This document shows positions 5,498-10,812 of a DNA stretch of 10,812 nt, one piece after another. The stretch is from an uncultured Nostocoides sp. (GTDB lineage Bacteria > Actinomycetota > Actinomycetes > Actinomycetales > Dermatophilaceae), in the NCBI GenBank assembly GCA_936931335.1, contig CAKZIH010000036.1:1-10812 (forward strand), written 5' to 3'. Position 1 is the stretch's first letter. Every line of letters starts with the position of its first letter. The notes under the pieces were generated by a model, which searched no databases, was not told the DNA's origin, and saw nothing but the letters and a program-made list of their open reading frames with translations. Made by a program: the position numbers and the translations under genes.

Positions 5498-7135
5498 ATG
5501 CGTGAGTTCAAGCTGCCCGACCCCGGCGAGGGGTTGACCGAGGCCGACATCGTCACCTGGCGGGTTGCCGTCGGCGACACCGTCAAGGTCAACGACATCG
5601 TGGTCGAGATCGAGACCGCGAAGTCGTTGGTGGAGTTACCGATCCCGTATGCCGGTACCGTCGCCCGCCTGCTCGTGGCCGAGGGCGACACCGTGGAAGT
5701 GGGGACCCCGATCATCGCCGTGGACGACGGCTCACGCGACGCCGCGGACACCGGTGAGACCGCAAGCCCGCAAGCCCAGACGACTGAGCAGGCACAGACG
5801 ACCCCGGGTGAGGCACCGAGCGAGGCCGCAGCCGGTGGCCTGGGCGGGTCCGGTGAAGCCGGCGGCCCGTCCGCCCTGCCGACGAACTCGCCGACCGGCG
5901 GGCTCGACGAGCCCGCTCCCGCCGAGACCAAGCGCACGCCCGTGCTCGTCGGCTATGGCGTCAAACAGACCGAGGCGAAGCGCCGTCCGCGGCGTAAGCA
6001 GCAGCTCATCGAGACCGTGGCGCAGGCGCCGGCTCAGGAACCGGCCGTCGCGGGCGCGGTCAGCCCCGACGCCAGCAGCGGCGTCGGCGAACTCGTCGCC
6101 GCCCACTCCACCCAGGTGTTGCGCGATCGCCGTCCGCTGGCCAAACTCGCCGAGCCGAGCACCGAGGCGCAGGCCCGGATGGGAGTCCTCGCCAAGCCCC
6201 CGGTACGCAAGCTGGCCAAGGATCTGGGCGTTGATCTCGCCACGCTGACCGGCAGCGGGGATGCCGGAACGATTACCCGCGAGGACGTGCAGGCCGCGGC
6301 GGCGGGCGTCCGTACGGGCGCCAACGGTGCCGCACCCGCCAGCCCGACCGCCCACCAGTCCGCGAGCCCGGCCGGCCCGGCAGGTGGCGGGGCGGCATAC
6401 GGGGGTGCGGCATATGGCGAACGGGGTGAGGAACGGACCCCGATCAAGGGGGTGCGCAAGGCGACCGCGGCCGCGATGGTCGGGTCGGCGTTCACCGCGC
6501 CGCATGTCACCGAATGGGTCGAGCTCGATGTCAGCGCGACCATGGAGTTGGTCGACCGGCTCAAGAAGGACAAGGAGTTCGCGGGCGTCAAGGTGACGCC
6601 GCTGCTCGTCCTGGCCAAGGCGATGTGCGTTGCGGTACGGCGCAATCCGGGGATCAATGCGACCTGGGACGAGGCCGCGCAAGAGATCGTCATCAAACGT
6701 TTCGTCAACCTCGGCATCGCCGCGGCTACCCCGCGCGGGCTGCTCGTGCCCAATGTCAAGGATGCCGACCTGCTCTCCATGCGCGATCTCGGTGAGGCGA
6801 TCAACACCCTCACCGCGACCGCGCGCGAGGGCCGCACCCAGCCGGCCGAGATGACCGGCGGCACGATCACCATCACGAATGTCGGGGTCTTCGGCGTCGA
6901 CGCCGGCACCCCGATCCTCAATCCCGGTGAGTCGGCGATTCTCGCGTTCGGCTCGATCACCCGCAAGCCGTGGGTGGTCGGTACCGGCGATCAGGAGCGC
7001 ATCGAGCCGCGCTGGGTGACCACCCTGGCGCTCTCCTTCGACCATCGCCTGGTGGACGGGGAACTCGGCAGCCGGTTCCTCGCCGATGTCGCTGCCCTGC
7101 TCGCCGATCCCGCCCGAGGGCTGGTCTGGGGCTAG
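5498..7135 (+). CDS. bkdC: Branched-chain 2-oxoacid dehydrogenase E2 (dihydrolipoyl acyltransferase)
   Basis: E2 is the core of the complex: its lipoyl arm carries the acyl group from E1 to CoA and is reoxidised by E3. The protein has 545 residues. Domains in order: one lipoyl domain (~1-77) with the modified lysine K42 in EIETAKSLVE; a long Ala/Pro/Gly/Glu-rich linker with a basic patch (KRRPRRKQQ); a peripheral-subunit-binding domain (~230-268, VLAKPPVRKLAKDLGVD to TITREDV); a second flexible linker; and the catalytic domain (~312-545). Catalytic H516 lies in the DHRLVDG motif. ETAK around the lipoyl lysine is usual for branched-chain E2s, while DKA is usual for pyruvate E2s. At 545 residues it is longer than many single-lipoyl-domain E2s because of the linkers. 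No E3 gene follows. Confidence 0.93.
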   Translation: MREFKLPDPGEGLTEADIVTWRVAVGDTVKVNDIVVEIETAKSLVELPIPYAGTVARLLVAEGDTVEVGTPIIAVDDGSRDAADTGETASPQAQTTEQAQTTPGEAPSEAAAGGLGGSGEAGGPSALPTNSPTGGLDEPAPAETKRTPVLVGYGVKQTEAKRRPRRKQQLIETVAQAPAQEPAVAGAVSPDASSGVGELVAAHSTQVLRDRRPLAKLAEPSTEAQARMGVLAKPPVRKLAKDLGVDLATLTGSGDAGTITREDVQAAAAGVRTGANGAAPASPTAHQSASPAGPAGGGAAYGGAAYGERGEERTPIKGVRKATAAAMVGSAFTAPHVTEWVELDVSATMELVDRLKKDKEFAGVKVTPLLVLAKAMCVAVRRNPGINATWDEAAQEIVIKRFVNLGIAAATPRGLLVPNVKDADLLSMRDLGEAINTLTATAREGRTQPAEMTGGTITITNVGVFGVDAGTPILNPGESAILAFGSITRKPWVVGTGDQERIEPRWVTTLALSFDHRLVDGELGSRFLADVAALLADPARGLVWG

Positions 7136-7195
7136 CGCGGGGACTAAGGTCCGGACACGGGCGCGCGCAGCGCAACGAGACGACGACGGCGAGTC

Positions 7196-7774
7196 GTGCC
7201 GCTCGTCGCGGGCGGTGCCCTCCTGTGCGCCGGCGCCTGTGGCTCGGACGCGTATGGCGGATCGGCCGCCGACGCCATCTGGTCCAAGACGTGGCGTGCG
7301 CACGGGCTCAGTGCCGACCCCGTCGACTCGCTGGCCGAACCATCGAGCCGGGCGGAGGCGGTCGTGGTGGGCCGGCCCACCCAGATCCACCCGGGGCGCT
7401 CCTACTCCCAGGGGTCGTCCTCGGGGGCAGGATCGTCTTCGGGGGCACCGACCTGGAGCGACGAGGAAGTGCACACGATGCAGGTGGACCTGTCAGATGA
7501 CGAGGGTGCGACATAGCGGGTCGAGTTGGTCATCCAGGCCGGCACCGCGCCGTCCGAACTCAAGCCGGGCGGCCGGGTGACCGCGTCATTCCTCAAACGC
7601 GCATTCCTGGACTTCGAGGGAGAGCAGGTATGGGCGTGCATCGAGCCCGGCTGGTGCGGAATCACCGCGAGCTCATCCGGGAGGCTGTCGTCGTTGACCT
7701 CCGATGACGTGAGCGACGTGCTGCGGGGGACCTCGGCCGACCTAACTGACCTGGCCAAGTCGCCTACCGCCTAG
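7196..7774 (+). pseudogene. Putative lipoprotein gene interrupted by an in-frame TAG
   Basis: One frame runs from about 7172 to 7774 with a single TAG at 7514-7516. The N-terminus looks like a lipoprotein signal: a run of five arginine codons, VVPLVAGGALL, then a poor lipobox CAGAC. An ATG is missing where the basic run begins; an ACG stands there. The GTG at 7196 is the first standard start but leaves out the arginines. Before the TAG lie a Ser/Gly/Pro linker and WSDEEVHTMQVDLSDDEG. After it the frame continues smoothly with RVELVIQAGTAPSELKPGGR, then a segment including EPGWCGI, to a TAG at 7772-7774. Continuity of coding style across the stop suggests one ~190-residue protein disabled by a CAG-to-TAG-type change; two separate ORFs, a sequencing error or stop readthrough are alternatives. 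I do not recognise the family. The only nearby plus-strand gene is E2, 60 nt upstream. Confidence 0.5.
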
Positions 7775-7818
7775 CGGCCCCGACGTTCGGCATTCAGGCG
7801 CTCGGCATTCACCTGGCC

Positions 7819-7842
7819 AGCGCCGAGCACCAACTCAGCGCT
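7819..7842 (-). terminator. Stem-loop over the helicase stop codon
   Basis: On the minus strand AGCGCTGAG, a 6-nt loop and CTCGGCGCT pair over 9 bp with one G-U wobble. The stem contains the helicase TGA (7837-7835). There is no T-tract. It lies in the 60-bp convergent gap between the split lipoprotein gene and the helicase gene and may end helicase transcription. Confidence 0.35.
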
Positions 7843-9583
7843 CGCTCTGCCAGCGCCGGGCCAGCGCGATGCGCTGCTCCACCTGTTCGGTGGTCGCCCG
7901 GGAGAGTGGCGGACCGCCGGCCTGGCGGCGCAGTTCGGCGTGAATATGGCTGTGCGGTACCCCGCGCCGGTGCGCGAGCTGGCTGACCAACGAGTTGAGC
8001 ATCTTGCGCTGACCCTCCAGGGCGCGGTGCAGCGACACCTCCGGGGTGACCCGCTCGCGCCGGTCGGTGCGTTCCTGCCGGCGCTGATGGCGATGCTGAC
8101 GATCCTGCAGGACCGCCGCGACCTGGTCCGGCTCGAGCAGCCCGGGTAGTCCGAGATAGTCCTGCTCCTCGTCGCTGCCCGCCTCGGCGGCCAGCCCGAA
8201 CTGATTGGCGTCGAAGAGGACATGGTCAAAATGCGCCGACGATTCCAGCGCCTGCCATTCGCCGAGCAGGTCGTCCGAGGCGGTTTCGGAGCGGTTGGCG
8301 CGCTCCATCAGCGCCTCCTCCGACCATTCCTTCCCGGCTGCGGCGCCCAGCACGTGATCGCGTTGGCGTTCCAGGAGAGCGGCATTCGTCAGCAACGGAG
8401 CCACCGTCGGCACGAACACGGTCGCCACCTCACCGCGGCGCCGGGCGCGCACGAACCGACCGACCGCCTGGGCGAAGAAGAGCGGCGTCGAGGTCGCCGT
8501 GGCATAGACGCCAACCGCTAGCCGGGGCACGTCCACACCCTCCGACACCATCCGGACCGCGACCAGCCAGCGCTCGTCGTTCCCGGAGAACTCCTCGATC
8601 CGCCGTGAGGATCCGGGATCGTCGGAGAGCACCAGCGTCGGCTTGACGCCGGTGAGGGACTGCAGGATGCGCCCGTATGCCCGTGCCTGCGCCTGGTCGG
8701 TGGCGATCACCAGCCCGCCGGCGTCCGGTATGTGGCGGCGCACCTCGGTCAGGCGCCGGTCGGCGGCGCGCAGCACCGCCTGAATCCACTCACCGGCCGG
8801 GTCCAGGGCGGTGCGCCAGGCCTGCGCGGTGAGGTCCTTGGTCAGTGGCTCGGCCAGTTCGGCGGCGATCTCGTCGCCGGCCTTGGTGCGCCAGCGCATC
8901 GGGCCGCCATACGCCATGAAGAGGACGGGACGCACGACGTGATCGCGCAGCGCCTCGGCGTAGCCATAGGTGTAATCGGCGGCCGAGCGGCGGGTGCCGT
9001 CGGGCAACTCCTCATACCGGACGAAGGGGATTGGGTTGTCGTCGGAGCGAAATGGCGTCCCGGTCAGCGCGAGGCGGCGGCGCGCCGGAGCGAACGCCTC
9101 GACGATCGCCTCGCCCCAACTGCGCGCGTCTCCGGCGTGGTGGATCTCGTCGAGGATTGCAAGCATCCGGCTCTGCTCGGTCACCGCCCGGTAATGATAG
9201 TGGCGGGCGGCGACCCCGGCATAGGTGACGGCGGTGCCGACATACTCCTTGCTGCGTCCGCGCCGCGATCCACCGAGCCCGGGGTCGAGGTGGAGCCCAA
9301 CCCGGTGCGCGGCCTCGGCCCACTGGACCTTGAGGTGCTCGGTCGGGGTGACCACGGTGACCTTGTTGATCAGGCGTGCATCGAGCAGTTCGCGGGCCAC
9401 CCGCAGCGCAAAGGTCGTCTTGCCGGCGCCCGGGGTCGCCACCGCGAGGAAGTCCCGGGGCTCCTCCTGCAGGTACTGGTCCAGGGCGGCGCGCTGCCAG
9501 GCCCGCAGGCTGGAGGCGGTACCCCAGGGCGCCCGGCCGGGGAAGGCCGGGGACAGGTGCGCGAAGGCGGATGGCTCGCTCAT
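7835..9583 (-). CDS. DEAD/DEAH-box superfamily 2 helicase
   Basis: This is a 582-residue cytosolic ATP-dependent nucleic-acid helicase or translocase. Motifs in order: SLRAWQRAALD (25-35, Q-like), Walker A TPGAGKTT (50-57, K55), VVTPTEHL (motif Ia region), DEIHH (145-149, Walker B), LTGTPFRSD (173-181, motif III), VSEGVDVPR (346-354, motif V) and QAVGRFVRARRR (372-383, motif VI with the arginine finger). The C-terminal ~180 residues carry no motif I recognise and contain a very Gln/Arg/His-rich stretch (LQDRQHRHQRRQERTDRRER). It resembles the single-gene helicases conserved across actinobacteria and often annotated only as DEAD/DEAH box helicase. DNA repair is plausible but not shown. It is alone on its strand, divergent from the CopD-like gene across 136 bp that would hold both promoters; I saw no clear hexamers there. 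No strong ribosome binding site precedes the ATG. Confidence 0.92.
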   Translation of the reverse strand: MSEPSAFAHLSPAFPGRAPWGTASSLRAWQRAALDQYLQEEPRDFLAVATPGAGKTTFALRVARELLDARLINKVTVVTPTEHLKVQWAEAAHRVGLHLDPGLGGSRRGRSKEYVGTAVTYAGVAARHYHYRAVTEQSRMLAILDEIHHAGDARSWGEAIVEAFAPARRRLALTGTPFRSDDNPIPFVRYEELPDGTRRSAADYTYGYAEALRDHVVRPVLFMAYGGPMRWRTKAGDEIAAELAEPLTKDLTAQAWRTALDPAGEWIQAVLRAADRRLTEVRRHIPDAGGLVIATDQAQARAYGRILQSLTGVKPTLVLSDDPGSSRRIEEFSGNDERWLVAVRMVSEGVDVPRLAVGVYATATSTPLFFAQAVGRFVRARRRGEVATVFVPTVAPLLTNAALLERQRDHVLGAAAGKEWSEEALMERANRSETASDDLLGEWQALESSAHFDHVLFDANQFGLAAEAGSDEEQDYLGLPGLLEPDQVAAVLQDRQHRHQRRQERTDRRERVTPEVSLHRALEGQRKMLNSLVSQLAHRRGVPHSHIHAELRRQAGGPPLSRATTEQVEQRIALARRWQSER

Positions 9584-9713
9584 TCGATGGCACGTGTTGG
9601 GGACGACATGGGACCCACGACGCTACCCGACGTGCGCCCCCGGGCCACCATGCCGGGAGCCCGGCCGGGTTGCCGGGGCGGTCGGCGAGGTTGTCGGCGC
9701 GGCGACCTACCCT

Positions 9714-9718
9714 GGAGG
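9714..9718 (+). promoter_or_regulatory. Ribosome binding site of the CopD-like gene
   Basis: GGAGG at 9714-9718 is only 1 nt from the ATG at 9720 but 7 nt from the in-frame GTG at 9726, so initiation may really occur at 9726. Confidence 0.5.
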
Positions 9719-9719
9719 T

Positions 9720-10760
9720 ATGAGTGTGCACGGCGCCCCGGTCGACCGGCGTCCGGTGGCGCTCCTGGGCGTGCCCGCCGTGATGGCCCTGATCGTGGCC
9801 GCCGGGCTCGGGGGAGCGGTGGCGGCGCTGCAGATCGGGGATCCCGGGGCGGTGATGCGCTGGAGTGCCCAGATCGGGCGGCTGCTGCGCGATCTGGGTG
9901 CGGTGCTGGTGATCGGCTTCGCGGTCGTCGGCGGCTTCCTTGCGCCGGAGACCATGCGCACGCAGCGACGCGCGCTCGCCTCCCGTGGGGTGCTGGCCGG
10001 CGGGCTGCTCTGGCTGGTCGGGCTCCTGCTCACGCTGCTCGGGGAATTCGGGCTGGTCTCCGGGCTGCGACCGACTCAGGCGGGCTACTGGAGCCAGTTG
10101 TTCGGCCTGGCGTGGGAGTTGCCGCCGACGCGGATGAGCATCATCAGCGCGCTCCTGGTGGCGGCGGTCGTGGTGATCTGCGCGGTTCCGCGCGGGAATA
10201 TTGCCCTGGCCTGGTGCTCAGGGCTCGGGTGGGTCGCGCTCATGCCGCAGGCGCTGTCTGGGCATTCGGCGATCAGCCGCGACCACATGAGCTCGATCAA
10301 CGCCCTCGCCATCCACTTACTCGCCGCCACCACCTGGGTCGGCGGTTTACTCGCCCTGGTAATGCTGCGCCGGGCTCTGCAGCCGCACCTGTCCATCACC
10401 GTCGCCCGGTTCTCCCGGCTCGCCGGCTGGACGTATGCCGCCCTGGCCGCCTCCGGCCTGCTCGCCGGCCTCGGCGGCGTCATGTCGGCATCGCGGCTCT
10501 TCGCCGCCAACGGGCTGCAGCTCGGCCAGTCCTACGAGCTGGATGCCATCGCCGCCGTCATCCTGGGCGGCACCAGCTTCGTCGGCGGCATCGGCACCAT
10601 CTGGGGCACGCTGGTCGGCGCCCTCATCATCGCCGTGCTGTCGAACGGGCTGACGCTGGTCGGCGTGTCGGACATCTGGCAGTTCATCATCAAGGGCCTG
10701 GTGATCATCGGCGCCGTCGCGCTGGACCGGGTGCGGCTGCAGGGCAGCGCGCGGACCTGA
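9720..10760 (+). CDS. Chimeric ORF: CopD-like membrane protein joined to the C-terminus of an ABC sugar permease
   Basis: The frame encodes 346 residues. Residues 1-~243 are a multi-pass membrane protein of the CopD type (periplasmic copper handling). Signs are the late segment ALSGHSAISRDHM, then NALAIHLLAATTWVGGLLAL and VARFSRLAGW. In actinobacteria this is usually the first half of a CopD-CtaG fusion of over 600 residues. From about residue 245 it becomes the end of a ribose/xylose-type ABC permease: SGLLAGLGGVMSASRL, then SYELDAIAAVILGGTSFVGG, GTLVGALIIAVLSNGL and FIIKGLVIIGAVALD, ending GSART. The CopD part therefore lacks its C-terminal half and the permease lacks about its first two thirds, with all its early membrane helices. 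Neither function is likely to survive. GTG 9726 may be the true start. Either recombination in the cell or a false join of two genomes explains it. Confidence 0.75.
   Translation: MSVHGAPVDRRPVALLGVPAVMALIVAAGLGGAVAALQIGDPGAVMRWSAQIGRLLRDLGAVLVIGFAVVGGFLAPETMRTQRRALASRGVLAGGLLWLVGLLLTLLGEFGLVSGLRPTQAGYWSQLFGLAWELPPTRMSIISALLVAAVVVICAVPRGNIALAWCSGLGWVALMPQALSGHSAISRDHMSSINALAIHLLAATTWVGGLLALVMLRRALQPHLSITVARFSRLAGWTYAALAASGLLAGLGGVMSASRLFAANGLQLGQSYELDAIAAVILGGTSFVGGIGTIWGTLVGALIIAVLSNGLTLVGVSDIWQFIIKGLVIIGAVALDRVRLQGSART
10440..10485 (+). other. Junction between CopD-like and sugar-permease sequence
   Basis: The family identity changes within residues ~241-255. The segment AASGLLAGLGG, rich in small residues and Leu, is plausible in both parents: CopD proteins carry AxSG followed by a helix here, and RbsC-type permeases carry SGLLAGLAGVM. 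A short shared GC-rich stretch at 10448-10478 would let either recombination or an assembler switch templates while keeping frame. Confidence 0.6.
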
Positions 10761-10765
10761 AGGAC

Positions 10766-10774
10766 GGGGAGGAA
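10766..10774 (+). promoter_or_regulatory. Strong ribosome binding site before the final partial gene
   Basis: GGGGAGGAA at 10766-10774 contains GGAGG (10768-10772) 6 nt before the ATG at 10779, in the 18-nt gap after the permease stop codon. This is typical spacing inside an ABC transporter operon. Confidence 0.6.
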
Positions 10775-10778
10775 CGGG

Positions 10779-10812
10779 ATGAAGAACAGGACAATGCTGC
10801 TGGCCGCCGCCC
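10779..10812 (+). CDS. Start of a secreted protein, probably the ABC sugar-binding protein (runs off the right edge)
   Basis: Only MKNRTMLLAAA is visible: a basic N-region followed by a hydrophobic core, as in a Sec signal peptide. Its place 18 nt after the permease end, with a strong ribosome binding site, suggests the periplasmic or lipoprotein sugar-binding component of the same RbsB/XylF-type transporter. Identity is inferred from context, since eleven residues carry no family signature. Confidence 0.5.
   Translation, partial: MKNRTMLLAAA

Noticed and set aside
5732..7474. Very long minus-strand open frame (580 codons) opposite E2
   Set aside because: It is antisense to the lipoyl-linker-catalytic protein, crosses the gene end into unrelated sequence, and has low-complexity Arg/Gly-rich composition without domains.
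7788..7812. Short direct repeat CGGCATTCA in the convergent gap
   Set aside because: Two copies of 9 bp close together without further context; too little to interpret.
9225..9719. 165-residue upstream extension of the CopD-like ORF
   Set aside because: It lies antisense to the helicase N-terminus. The GGAGG at 9714-9718 and the onset of membrane helices mark the real start at 9720 or 9726.
1..10812. tRNA, rRNA or CRISPR array
   Set aside because: No cloverleaf-like segment, ribosomal RNA stretch or regularly spaced repeat was seen on either strand.

Overview
The window is GC-rich DNA (roughly two thirds G+C by eye). It carries an actinobacterial gene set: a histidinol-phosphate-type aminotransferase, a heterodimeric E1 / E2 branched-chain keto-acid dehydrogenase cluster, an actinobacterial-type DEAD/DEAH helicase and a CopD-family membrane protein. 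Codon use and several protein styles suggest a Micrococcales-like actinobacterium (Dermatophilaceae/Intrasporangiaceae would fit). That placement is inference.

Left edge (1-906): the C-terminal helix-turn-helix end of an AraC-family regulator runs in from the left. It is followed by a decayed minus-strand gene for a secreted TolB-like (PD40) beta-propeller protein, broken by one in-frame stop and one frameshift. A perfect 8-bp inverted repeat lies in the gap before the aminotransferase.

Middle (907-7135): hisC/pat-like aminotransferase, then a compact 1.15-kb cassette, then bkdA-bkdB-bkdC (E1-alpha, E1-beta, E2), tightly packed and surely one operon. No E3 gene (dihydrolipoamide dehydrogenase) is present, so it must come from elsewhere. 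The cassette is the most striking object in the window. A single gene encodes an AbiEi-like winged-helix domain fused to a DUF559/PD-(D/E)XK nuclease-like domain. It is enclosed by two 76-bp inverted repeats (69/76 identical), each of which starts exactly 5 nt after a stop codon. Two perfect, phased DnaA boxes sit just inside the left repeat. Each 76-bp repeat also carries a near-identical 13-mer at both ends. This looks like a self-contained mobile or selfish unit with built-in protein-binding sites; no transposase is visible.

Right part (7136-9719): a small putative lipoprotein gene is split by an in-frame TAG. It converges on a 582-residue superfamily-2 helicase gene on the minus strand, with a stem-loop over the helicase stop codon.

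Right edge (9720-10812): an open reading frame starts as a CopD-like copper-resistance membrane protein and changes in frame, at about 10450-10480, into the C-terminal third of a ribose/xylose-type ABC sugar permease. The start of a signal-peptide-bearing protein, probably the matching periplasmic binding protein, follows with a strong ribosome binding site. This is either a real recombination scar or an assembly chimera. The sugar-transporter part looks more proteobacterial in style than the rest, so the last ~350 bases should be treated with caution.
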